NCBI RefSeq assembly: GCF_949628265.1
Contig: NC_088788.1
Span: 30,490,335 to 30,554,334, forward strand
From: Cloeon dipterum
Lineage: Eukaryota > Arthropoda > Insecta > Ephemeroptera > Baetidae
Direction of reading: 5' to 3'
Length of the DNA: 64,000 nucleotides
The translations under genes were made by a program, and so were the position numbers. This document shows, piece after piece, positions 12,391 to 23,268 of the stretch. The number at the start of each line of letters is the position of its first letter. Within the stretch, counting starts at the first letter, position 1. The notes under the pieces are model-generated. The model was not told where the DNA came from. It saw nothing but the letters and a program-made list of their open reading frames with translations, and ran no database searches.

Positions 12391-14421
12391 TTAATTTGAA
12401 TAATTTTTTCCCTCTCCTCCTTTCATTGCTACTGAGTGAGTATTTCTTATTACACGAGTAATGAGGCGGCCACACTCTGCTTCAAGGGCTCTGGCGCGCG
12501 CCTGCACACGTCTCAGAGCATGTTCGGTGTCCTCCATAAGCTCAATTTTCTCATACAGCATTTCGTTCTCCTCTTTAAGAATTGCCTTGTCTGAACGCAG
12601 ATCAGCCACCTCTTGGATGCTATGGGCAACGATTTTGCGCAAATCCTCTAGTTCTTGCAGCTGGCATTTGTTTTTTTCACTCGCCAAGGCATCCAATTGG
12701 CCCTTTAAAAACATCAATTAGTTCAAGCCTTGGTGACAATATAGAATTTTTTACCTTCTCAAGATAGTTTTCCTGCAATTGTGTTCGCAGGGTAAGAACG
12801 ACATTTTCGTAGGACTGCCTGTCTTCTAGCAGACCTTGGATCTGCTCCTTCAAACTCGAGTCGTCCAATTCTGACTTACGGGATTCCAACTCAGCTTGGA
12901 GTTGAGTGAGCAGTTCCTTGTGCTCCTTTTCTGTTTGCTCTTGACTGAGTCTAATAAAAGAAAAATTATTTTTGATAAATGAGTTTAAGAATTAAAACTT
13001 ACTTCCACTGATGATTTTTATTTCGAAGTTGCTCTCCAAAGCGGGATTCGCTATCTTCCTTACATTTGGCCAAATTTATTTCATTTTCTGCAATCAATTC
13101 CTCCTTCTCTAAGGAAAGTTCCTCACACCTCTGACTCAGCACCTGAATCCCTTGTTCTAGTTCTTGCATCTGCAGCAGAATGTGGAAAGTAAAATGCTGA
13201 TTTTAACGTAAATATTAAGCGAAAATTGGGTCAGTCCCAATAACACCGCGAACGGATAACATGGGCGCACCAGGCCGCACAGGGACCCAGCCCACTCAAG
13301 GGCCACTTCTTTTCTTTAGCCAAAACGCATAACATCAAATTTTGGGCTGTTTTGATTTTTTTTGTCAACTATTTCATAAAATTTTTTTTTAAGTTGTGGT
13401 TTTGGTTGAAATTTTACTGTACACTGCTACATTTGAGCCTGGTATCCTAGACTCACACTTAGAAAATAAATCAAATATACTAGTCATACCACCAACACAA
13501 AAAGATTTACAAACCATGTACGACCAAATAATAAATAATCTCCCCGTGACCACTGCTGATGTGAAAGTAGTAATTTGATCAATTGTTTAATTCAAACAAA
13601 CTTAGCTTTAAAGTCCCGTATTTTATTAAGTCAGAAGATAAAAAGACAAGCCAATTTTCTTTGAAACAGGTAAACGTGCCAATGTGAAATTCCTCTAGAC
13701 AGTGCTACAAATTTATTTAAAAGAGGAAATTAACCTGTGGATTGAGGCATACAGGAACTTCAATTTATGGCAAATTTTTATGAGAAAAGAAAACAATGCC
13801 GTTTAAAATTTTCCTAAATTTTTGCTGCAAAACCTGCATATCAAATCATTCCACTATTTTTTCTTTGTATCATATTAAATAGAATAAATTATGGCATACA
13901 TAGATACTTAGGCAAAATAATATATGTCCTTATAGTATGTTAATTTTTTGCCACCAAATATTTGTGCGGTTTGTTGCAGTTTTGTGTTTTGGTTGCGGTT
14001 TGGTGGCCGGTTGCCGTTTAATTGGCGCGGTTTGGGCGCGGTTGCGGTTTTAAAATCTAGATAGCGAAGAAGCGGTCGCGGTCTTGCTTTCAAGCAGATT
14101 TCGTGTGGTTGCGGATTAAAATTTTTGTCCCACGCAAAGCACTAGCGTTCATGCCAAATCGAGCAGATCTATTTTCGGAGCAATAGTAATTTAAGCGGAC
14201 CTTGAGGTGCCCTTCTTCATAACCTAACGAGCCCGAAGCCCCTCCTGTCTGAATTCGAGGGATACGGTGAAATTTAATCGCAAAATGAAGGATAGCAATC
14301 GACCTTTTTGGATGGCAGATGTGACAGATCAAAGGGAAATGTGGCAACACAATCAAGTTTAGTTTGATACCTTCGACAGCCCTCCGGTGGGCCCTTTGCC
14401 GGCGCGCGGCTCTCTCAGCAT
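12391..14421 (-). CDS. Truncated tandem paralogue of the coiled-coil gene (241 residues predicted)
   Basis: Exons 14371-14421, 13003-13169, 12755-12950 and 12391-12702 (51, 167, 196 and 312 nt) join in frame to 242 codons including the stop. Exon 1 matches the parent first exon (17 codons, same ATG, same AAG|GTATCA donor). The next two exons have exactly the parental lengths, and the last diverges after the shared AECGRL. I counted 6/55, 13/65 and 16/80 residue differences from the parent, with no stop or frameshift. After the junction the frame reads 24 new residues from former promoter sequence and stops. Parent exons 10351-10962 have no copy. All donors and acceptors are intact, which argues against a simple pseudogene, but expression is unknown. 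Alternatives are a decaying fragment or an upstream alternative promoter for the full gene. Confidence 0.55.
12461..13236 (-). repeat. Duplicated exon block, copy B
   Basis: Copy of 7001-7793, including three exons and two introns in the same order. It starts directly after the end of promoter copy A, so the two units are head-to-tail. After about 13236 there is no further match to the parent intron. Confidence 0.9.
13237..14136. other. Unique spacer of the tandem copy, with a degenerate GCGGTTT repeat
   Basis: About 900 bp that replaces the serpin and three parental exons in the copied unit. It is AT-rich to about 13960, then changes at 13973-14106 to G-rich DNA with repeated GCGGTTT and GGTTGCGG words. 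I see no credible gene; a 60-codon open stretch at 13396-13578 has no recognisable features. Confidence 0.6.
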
Positions 14422-15405
14422 GTCAAGGGCCTTCTTAGCTCATGCCCCTCTGAAAAGAAGATGCCCTGGCGCGCCCGATTCGTTGACAATTTGTCGGATC
14501 GTCCAAGCCCTGGGTGCCTACCGGCAGGTCGTGTTTGGTGTTGAGCTAACGTTCCTTCCGTACTTTTACTGTCAGTGTCAGTGTCAGTATCCGTGTCAGT
14601 TCCATTCGTCATAGGGGTCTCTGACTGGTGAGGCCGGCGCCGGCGCGCATTCTAATTGGTTGGCGCGAGGAAACGCGGGAAGCGGGAATGGGAATGTAGC
14701 ACGCTCCTCTCACAAGACGCACGCACAGATGCAGATGGGCTCCGGGTGGCTGCGATAGCTAAAGGAGCTATTGTGATAGCGATAGCAGCTACAGCCACTA
14801 GCTAGAAGCGGATGCAGGTGAGGAGCTTGACGATGTGTGGTGCGCAATAAAATAAAACAAATTATATTATATGTATAATAATATGTATGCAAAATTTTTT
14901 TTGCGCAGATGATATTTTTTTAATAATGGATTTTAAATTATATTTAATAATTTTTTGGATTTTTTGATAAATATTTCATTTATATAATTAACCTAACTAG
15001 CATAATTATTTCATTTTTTGTTCTCAAGCTTCTTTTGCAAAATAAGAAAATTTATATAAAAAAAATCATTGGCTGTTGTTTGGAGGTGTGATTAAAGGTC
15101 TCACAACGTATGTATATATGTGACGTCAACTACTGGCGTGTCAATAACAGCTGGCGAGTACAGACAGAGAGTGGTATGGAGGTCGCCGCAAATGGGGTTT
15201 AGCAGAAGAGCTTGACTTTTTGTTTCTTGATCAGAAAGCATATAATCTTCTACGATTTTGCTCCTGCTAATTTCTCTTTATTTCGCAAAGTTAATTATTT
15301 TTGTTTCTTATAATTTCCTATTCAAATTGTTTTATTCTTAATTTTTATTTTGAATATACTATTTTCCCTCTCCTCCCTACGTTGCTACTGAGCGTGTACT
15401 TATTA
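14137..15405. repeat. Promoter and first-exon block, copy B
   Basis: Second copy of 11155-12460. It holds first exon 14371-14421 (minus) and ends about 185 bp before the cytidine deaminase start codon, so it lies between two divergent genes. The deaminase exon itself is not duplicated. A GTCAGT hexamer array at 14571-14600 is expanded relative to copy A. Confidence 0.9.
15121..15128. promoter_or_regulatory. CRE/ATF-type palindrome, copy B
   Basis: TGACGTCA, matching the copy A box at 12165-12172. It lies about 460 bp upstream of the cytidine deaminase start and 700 bp upstream of the minus-strand first exon. Confidence 0.5.
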
Positions 15406-15589
15406 CACGAATCAGTACTGTTGTTTAGAGGGGATCGGCTGTCGTCACACTACTGCCCGACTACTGCCGGCCTTATCGGCCGCTCGCTAATCAGATGTGA
15501 TAACGGGAGTCTCCGCCAGGTCTCCGCTCTCGTTTCTCAAAGCAGTCGAAGGGTCCTTTCATTTCTTCGACAGACCCTCACCCGGAACG

Positions 15590-18372
15590 ATGTCGGACGT
15601 GCGGGATCTCTCTGCCCTAAGTAAGCTCATTTTTACTTTAAAATCATTTTTGTGTAAAAAGAATTTATGAAATATTTTCAGTTTGACTTATATATTTAAC
15701 AAATCGATATATGATGCGACCTTGCCCAATAATATAGGCTTTTTTCTTATCTTCTTCCGTACTTCTTTTAAATTTAGATTTGGTATCAGTTTTTTATTTA
15801 CTTCACCGGCAGATAAGGAATTTTGATTGAATCAAATTTAACTTTTTCTTGGAACAAATTTGAGGTATGCACATGTTTTAATTATTATCTCAATAAACTG
15901 TTGCAATCGAAAAGCAATTAAAATATTCCAAAAGGCGCGGCTTTTATCTGCCTTAAAGTGATAACACAACACATTAAGCTTTGTTGTTTTGATCCATTTT
16001 AAGATTTGAAGTGTTCCGCACTTCTTAAGACCATTAAATCCATCAAGCACAGTTTACGATCAGCTCGTACCCAACTAGGCACTTGCACTCATATAGATTG
16101 CATTCTATTGAAAGTATCACGGGAGCGCTCAGCGTGGCGAGCGTGGCCAGGAAAAAATGCTATCGATCGCAAGTATAGGCGCAGTTGCCTGTAGCGCCAG
16201 CGTCGATTACATAATTATATATACGTCCTTCAGGCACCGGAAATTTCGAAGGCTCAACCAAAACCACAGACTTTATAGTGTCAAATTTTTTATATTTTAA
16301 GCAATGTGTTTTCCACACAACATGATATATTACTAGAAATTCTATACAATTATTTTTTAATACGGGAGCTTAAGTAAAAGCTGATCGGGAAAAATATTTT
16401 CGGAAGCCAGCGAAGCAGTCAATTTTAATTAAGACACAAAGGACCAGATGCCGATTAATTAAAAGTGGAACTTAATCTCCTTTTAATTGTGCGCAGACAG
16501 CTCTGCTCAGGAGCTTGTGCGGCTCAGTGTGGGCGTCCGCGAGAAAGCCTACTGCCCCTACAGCCGCTTTAAGGTCGGCGCCGCCCTCGTGTGCGACGAC
16601 GGTACCACCTTCACCGGCGTCAACGTCGAGAACTCCTCGTACGGCGCCACTATCTGCGCCGAGCGCTCAGCCCTTGTCGCGGCCGTCACCGCAGGTACCT
16701 GTCATTATTTGCTTACGTGCACGACCTCTCGGTGTCGTTTCCAATTGCAATAAATTCATTCCTTCTAAATACCGGCGAATAACTCATGCGGATCGATTTA
16801 AATAATTTAAATTATGTTCGCTTGTCCTGACGAACAATTTATTTTTCTTATACTGTCATATTTCAATGGGAATAAATTTAGCGGAAATACAGTGGATTTT
16901 TTAGAATCAGTTTATTGTTTATGAGAATTCAAAGTATGATTGATGGTTTTAGAACTTTCCAATTCGCTAAACCTAAATTAAAACAGTTCAAGGTCACTGA
17001 TTTACAATGAAAACTTTGAAAATAATAATTTTAGTATTTCAATTAATTTATCAATTTTAGGATAAATATTTACACGAGTGTACCGGGATAGAAGCTAATA
17101 AATGAAACTCTGTTGAAACCCAGGAAATCCTTGTTGCCAATGCATAATCCAATTCCTGAGGATTCAGTTAAAGCCAAAATTGACCTAGGTAGCAATGTAA
17201 TTTTTTTAGAAAATTGGCTACAAAATTTCCATGCTTTTCAAGTGGTGAGGCCTGTTTCATCCCTACTTTGAAATTTTATTTTATTTCACAACAAAGAGTT
17301 TCCCCAGGAAGTGTCATGCACCGTTGGATAGATCTGGATGAGAGGAATCAAACCAATAAAATATTATGGTCAAATGCTGTAAATTTTGATGAAAATTGGC
17401 AAAATTTGAATTTTTACTGTAGCAATTTAATTATTTATTTATTGCTTGTTTCTTTTCACCATAAAAATGTACATGCATGTTAAAAAACAGTTACTCAAAA
17501 ATATAAAATTTAAAAAAGCACAGTGAAAGTACATAGTGGAATTAAGGTCCTCTTTTTTTCTGTAGCTAATTGAGAACAAATTGCTTACTGTGCGTAGCCA
17601 ACAATTCTCATAATTTTCAATTTTTCCTTCCTATTTTAATTAATAAGATTAATACCAAGAACAGAAACTACTGAATTTCTTTTTGAATTAAATTTATGTA
17701 GACTCGGGATGGCTCCACTCTCCGTCCATTCAGTCTATTTAAAATTAACTATTAACCTGTGTGTGCATTTCTTTCTTTATCTTTAAGAATGTTTTTGTTT
17801 TTATATACCTGTTCTTAAATTCAAATAAAATATTTTTGAACCCTAATTTAAATGATATTTAATTGCTAATAGTTGAGTGATACCTTTGCTGTGTTCTTAC
17901 TCTCATTTTCAGAGAAAAAATAGACTGAGAGCTGCAGGAAAACAGCTATTTTTACAATCAGATATTGCGACTTTGAAAGAGGAATCAAAAAACGTCATTT
18001 TAACTGTTACAAATATAATTTGCTAATTTCAAGTCAATTTCCAAATAGCCCTATTATGTGGATATACCGTTATTAGAACAGTCTTTATACTGTTAACAAC
18101 AATAATCGCCCATATTACCGATATTAAAGTAACTGATCACTCCCATCGCAGGACACCGCAAGTTCAAAAGGATCTGTGTTAGCGCCGAGGCAACCAGCAC
18201 CACTGGCTTCATCTCGCCTTGCGGTGTTTGCCGCCAGTTCATGAGCGAATTCGGGGACTTTGATGTCATGCTGGTCCGCCCCTCAGACAAGCGAGTGCTG
18301 TTTACCTCCGTGCATCACCTTCTGCCTATCAACCTGGACCCGCTGCAGGAGTTCCTCACCACCGGAAGCTAA
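15590..18372 (+). CDS. CDA: Cytidine deaminase
   Basis: Exons 15590-15620, 16497-16694 and 18152-18372 give 149 residues, the usual length of the homotetrameric animal enzyme. It hydrolyses cytidine and deoxycytidine to uridine and deoxyuridine in the pyrimidine salvage pathway, in the cytosol. The zinc site is complete: Cys64-Ala-Glu66 (CAERSAL, Glu66 being the catalytic proton shuttle) and Pro99-Cys100-x2-Cys103 (SPCGVCRQ). The substrate-binding [13 protein letters not shown] block and the [14 protein letters not shown] core are also present. Both introns are phase 1. The ATG at 15590 is chosen because it precedes a clean CTAA|GTAAGC donor whose phase fits exon 2. The gene is divergent from the duplicated coiled-coil first exon (1.2 kb away) and convergent with the next gene (249 bp between stops). 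I saw no canonical AATAAA in that gap. Confidence 0.96.
15621..16496 (+). other. Cytidine deaminase intron 1
   Basis: AT-rich intron sequence. I see no nested gene or repeat. Confidence 0.8.
16695..18151 (+). other. Cytidine deaminase intron 2
   Basis: 1.46-kb AT-rich intron with a GTACCT donor and TCGCAG acceptor. Nothing else recognisable. Confidence 0.8.
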
Positions 18373-18621
18373 TTCAATCATCAAGCTTTTTATGTTTTGG
18401 ATCGACTGATTGCGTAGTTAATTGAATAAGGCAAAGTAATTATTATTGTTAGCGTTCGTTAGACCTGTTGAACGTTTGCTCGTTCATTTGACTATTTTTA
18501 GCGATTTTATGACACTCGCAGTGCAAATTTTAGCACAGTATTACTAAATATTAACATCACGCACGAAAGCCTGTAAACATCCTAAATATAGATGAAGTAC
18601 CTGTCGACACGAAATGCATTT

Positions 18622-21078
18622 TTACTCTAATTCCCGTAAGTTACTGTGCTCGAGGTAGTAATCGAGATGATCTTTGACCCGGTCAAGGTCAAGACCGACG
18701 TCCAGGTGGGCCAGCACCGAAGCCCGCAGTGCAGGGCGAGGGCCAAGGCCTTTCCGTTTCTTAAAATCTGCGATTGCTCGCTTGATGGGCTCCACAGGCC
18801 CGCCGCCTAGCCTGCACTGTTCCAAAGCTTGCTGCGCGTGCTGCAGAACGTCTTGGTCCTCCTGCTGAAATCTCATCCTGCGGTCGGCCTCCTCCGCCGC
18901 GTCCACTGCATCCTCCCACGCGCGGTTCGCCGCTTCCTCGGCCTGTGCTCACACAGCATTTAATTATCGCGTCTCTAGAGTAAACACCACACCATTTGCT
19001 TATCATAGGCTCGTCGGTTTTCGACCTGCTGCCGCCTCCGTTCTGCCTCCCTGAGCCGCTTCCACTCGTTTGTTATCTGCTGCTGCAGTCTCCAGTCAAA
19101 GGCGTTCTCTCTTTCGTTCTCCTCCTTCTGTCTCCTTCGCCATTCCTCTGCAGCCTCTAGCTGGTGGTCTCGGTGTTCAACGGCGCGGCGACGACGCTCA
19201 ACCCATCGCGCTTCTGCCTCTGCTAACTTTTGCCTCTCCCTAAAAATTATTTAATTGGGTTAGCAATTTCACGATTGGGGGAAATTTAAGTTTCTCTCAT
19301 TGATTTTTTTCGGTTCCAAACAATTTTTCTTATTAAACTACGAGAAAACTAACAAAGCAAAATAAAAATGTGTCGTTAATTATCATTCCTTGATAGGCAT
19401 TTTGTATGAAACGTAAGCCTAACGGGTTGTAAATGTGAACTCACCGCTGTACTCGTTCGCTTGAAGTTTTTGAAAACCGATTTTCGAATTTGGCATCTCG
19501 CATTTTTTGAGCATCTATGATTTTTTTGCCGACATGCTTGCTTTTATCGAAACGCACTCTCTGTTATTAATTCATATTATTAAATATATTCGATTAAAAA
19601 TAAATTTTCCAACCCCTTTTTGAATTTGGTCCAATTTCTGCTTGATCTCACTTTTAAAATCTTCATATGCAAGACAAACCATCCTCTCTCTTTCCTCTCT
19701 TTCTATATAATCCTTCTTCCGTATTTTCTCTTCAGAAATCAGCCGCATTTCTTCCTCAAGCAGTTTTTTTCTTTTCTCCATTTCATTTTCCTTCTCTTTC
19801 TGTCTCTCTTCCTGCGATTTTTCTTGCTCCTCCTTATTTTTCTGTTTCTCTGCTTCTCTTTCAAACTTTTCTTCACGTCTTTTTTTGTGCTTTTCGTTTA
19901 TTCTACAATTAAAAATTGCTGCTGAATCACATAGGAAATTATATTAAAGCAAGAAAGCTGCAGATGATCCTACACGTAAACAAATAATTTTTTCTTAAGA
20001 ACGAAAGAATAAAATTTTGCATTCAATCATTGGACCGAAACTACTTAAATTTGTTTTTCTTTTAATTAACAAAATTTTACACACTGTGCAAGTAAATCTC
20101 GTCTCAAGATCTGCTTTCTCCGTTGCACCTCTCTTTTTTTAGCTATGTCCGCCTCCCTTTCCAGTTTAGTGCGTTCCTGGACCAGACGCTGGTGCTCCCT
20201 TTCTCGCTCCATTTCCTCCTTCTTTTGCCGCTCTTGTACCTATGAGAAAAGAAAGTATACTAATTGACGAATCAAAGGTAGATGGTGTGGATATTTTACA
20301 TTTCCACGGACTTGGGGGTTGTTGTGTATCAAGAAAGAATAGTCTTTTGCATGCAACGATAATTATACTTTTTAATTCATCCGATTTATCGACCTATGCT
20401 TTTATATTCTTCAAGCTTGGTCAAAAGGAAAATTAGTCAGATCTTTAACCAGGTGAAACATAATATCGAGAGCTTAAATTTTTGTAAATTTTGTGAATTA
20501 TATAGCCTTAAATATCACTTGTTTATAAAAGTTGAGCCAAAAGTTGAAATAAACGCTTTAACACAAACTAGTTTTACACCAGAGCGTGGCGGGAGCCGCT
20601 ACAATACCATATTAATATTCCGACGTGCATTTTTTTATCCTTTCAATACCTCCATTTGTTCTTTGCGTTGCTCGAGCGCATACACGGCGCCTAGCGCAGC
20701 GTCAAGCTGCTTGACTGCGTCTCGCGACCGAAAGGCGAGAGTAAGCTGCCGTGCCGCCTCCTCAGCAGCCCGCTCGCGCAGCTCCTGTCTCGCCCTGACC
20801 GCCTCCGCCGCCTCTCTTCTCTGCGTCTCGCGTAGAGCCCTCTCGGCCTCCATCCTAGCGGCCTCTGCCAATTTGGCCGTCGTGCCGGCCATTGCGGCTG
20901 TTGTGGCCGCGGTGGCCGCCCTGTCGGCCTCCTGCCGCCGCTTACGGGCCTCAGCCGCCTCCATCTGTCGTCCACGCACGTCGGCATTCGCTTCTATTCG
21001 CTCAAGAGTGGGACGACTCAGCACCAAAGGGACGTGAGCGTGTGCCACGCAACATTCAGCCGCCTCCGGGGGTGGCAT
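18622..21078 (-). CDS. Charged coiled-coil protein, 518 residues, not recognised (cilia-protein-like composition)
   Basis: Exons in transcript order: 20650-21078, 20085-20239, 19614-19902, 19445-19560, 18993-19239, 18622-18942. All phases agree, giving 519 codons with the stop. The start is the only ATG before the Ala- and Arg-rich first exon, in good context (AACCATGC). The middle is a near-continuous single helix or coiled coil of Lys, Glu and Arg (for example REEKFEREAEKQKNKEEQEK). The C-terminal 60 residues (PVEPIKRAIADFKKRKGLG onward) are less repetitive and may fold separately. Length and composition resemble ciliary and trichoplein/MNS1/CFAP53-type proteins, but I cannot align it to any of them. 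Weak donors after the third and fifth exons (GGG|GTTGGA, ATG|GTGTGG) are the least certain joins. It is convergent with cytidine deaminase and divergent from RECK. Confidence 0.78.
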
Positions 21079-23268
21079 GGTTTCTAGTCACCTACCCGTT
21101 TTTATAGAGATTTTAGTATATCATAGATGATTTTTCAATTATAACCCTTAAAAATCCCTATAATGTCCATGCTCACTATTAATATTTTTACCAATGAAAA
21201 TAGTAATAATAATGTGTTTTAAATAGTTCGAATATGTAACAAACCTTTCAATGTCAGTTTTATTTGGATTTACTCCAAAGCGATAAACAAAGTTGGTCAC
21301 CATGGACACTAAATTTCTCCACGGCATTGTGAAACATGGAAATGCATATCTCTTAACAATTTAAGTCTCTCCCCTGGGGCTGATTTATCGCCAGTTTTGC
21401 TTCAAATGGAGCGTGCAAGGGAGAAACCACCCCCACGGGCCTTCCTGTCTGGGAGCAGTTGTCTCGTGTCAATAACCATCAACGTCGCGCATTAGGAGAA
21501 GCAGGGAAATTCGAAGCCACGCACTGCTGGCCATGTGTTTCTCAAGAGGATCTGGAAAACCGCACAAAATCTCGAGCTTGAGGAGCAGATCTGCTTTTGG
21601 CTGTTTTACGACGAAAACTTGGCATCTGAAAAAACACGCGGAGGCTCTCTCTATGTCGGCTAAAATTCACTTTTCACTGCAGGCCGCTACCTTTTACTAT
21701 CAGAGGATAGAAAAGTAAATAGCTATTGTATAGCATGGAGGCGTAAAAATGTGGCACGCAGTCTTTCCTTTTGGAAAAACTAATTGTTTGGCATCTATCA
21801 CGTTTTGAGCGATTGCGTGCTTTGTATTCAGGTCCTACCCTGAGCAACATGATGCACCCAAAAATCTCCCCTTATCATGCGGTGCTAGGACAGGAGCACA
21901 ATACAAATCTGGTTAAATGTGACATATTATTTCCTTTGTGCCGCACATGCAGGTACAAAGGCACGCAAATCCTTTTCATCGTTCCATAAAATTATTTTCA
22001 TCCAGAGCGCTGCGTTTTCACGTTCTTTATGAAGCTGTGAATGGCGAATAGAAATTCTATGCTACAGAAATTGGATCGCGTTCACCAAGGGTGACATAGG
22101 AGCTATAACAGGAAGGTTTTAATCGAATTTCGTCAGCTTGAATGAGGTGTAAGGGAGTTTATAAAAAATAAGTTTACAGTTTAGGGCTATGCACACTTAA
22201 ATCTCACAGAAGCGCAACAGTGTTAAAGTTGTGGTTAGATCTTAATTCATTTTTTTGCGGTAGACTCAGGGCCGTCCAAAATATTTCAATGTAAAGATTT
22301 TTGCAGCTTTTTTTAACGCTTTCAAGGTACTTTGTAGTTTTACAGGGTTGAATTTTCAGGGTGTGATTGGTGGGAATTCCGCGGTCCAAAGGAGCATATA
22401 ATCATATTGATGATAATTTATTCAACACTCAAGGTGTGCTACAAGACAGTACAATTCACATATACAACAATAAAATTTGTATAAATATACAGTTTAAATC
22501 ACTTGATCTGAGCATATAAATAATAGCTAACATAAAAGTGCTGTCCATCTGGGCTGGATATATCCATATATGGTGCTTTCCGCAGTAGTCTTGGGCTGAC
22601 CAAAATTGTAAAGTAGAATAAGCTAGGGAAAATTACAACACATAGAAAAATGTCAGAAGAGACATAAGAAACAAAGATGACGAAATTATATATTAAGCAT
22701 AACTTTTTTGTGGCTGAATGGGAAGTAAAATTATTGAGGGGGTGACCCTAGATCCATGAAAATCCGGCCCAGCATGTTACGATATTTTCCAGAGGCATTT
22801 GGTATATTATATATACCAAATATATACACATATTTGAAATTTTGATTCATATATATATATATATACACATACATATCTTCATTTAATATTGACTCAACAT
22901 TATAGCATTCCTTAATATGAATTTTTATTGCCACACACTTTATCCAAGTCCAGGGTGCAAACAAGTTAGTGAGGTCATCTGCTCGCGGAGTGTCGCCTCG
23001 CTGGCGCATTAATTTGAGCTCATTTATTAATCCGGCTGGCTCTATAGTTGAGGAGGGACCACGTGACTCGGAGGGCGAGCAGCCAGCATGCCTGTTGAGC
23101 TTGCCGGGCTGCACGCCGAGTGCTTCTCAGTTAGTCTCAGCGCGGCTGCCCTCGAGACCGCGAGGTAACCAGCAATCGGCTCTGTATATTCTGCGTGTCG
23201 CATCGTGGTGGTGTGTGTGTTGTTGAAGGGGGTTGGAAATTATGTGCTCTAGTTAAATAGCTGGAAGG
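21079..23268. other. 2.2-kb divergent intergenic region upstream of RECK
   Basis: Separates two divergent start codons, so both promoters should lie here. It holds an AT dinucleotide run near 22850-22866 and a GC-richer stretch at about 22960-23180 just upstream of RECK. I see no gene. Confidence 0.6.

Larger units (their letters stand above)
11155..12460. repeat. Promoter and first-exon block, copy A
   Basis: This stretch matches 14137-15405 along its length, with small indels. It contains the first coding exon of the coiled-coil gene (11400-11450, minus) and its probable upstream promoter. Shared landmarks are ATGCCAAATCGAGCAGA, GAGGTGCCCTTCTTCA, TGGCAGATGTGAC, a TGACGTCA box, AGCTGGCGAGTACA and GCAGATTTTGCTCC-like sequence near the far end. 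It ends at 12460, where the copied exon begins, so this is the duplication junction. Confidence 0.9.

Noticed and set aside
13396..13578. 60-codon plus-strand ORF in the spacer of the tandem copy
   Set aside because: AT-rich, with no motif and no splice or promoter support.
20396..21037. 213-codon open stretch on the plus strand
   Set aside because: Antisense shadow of the Ala/Arg-rich first exon of the minus-strand coiled-coil gene.
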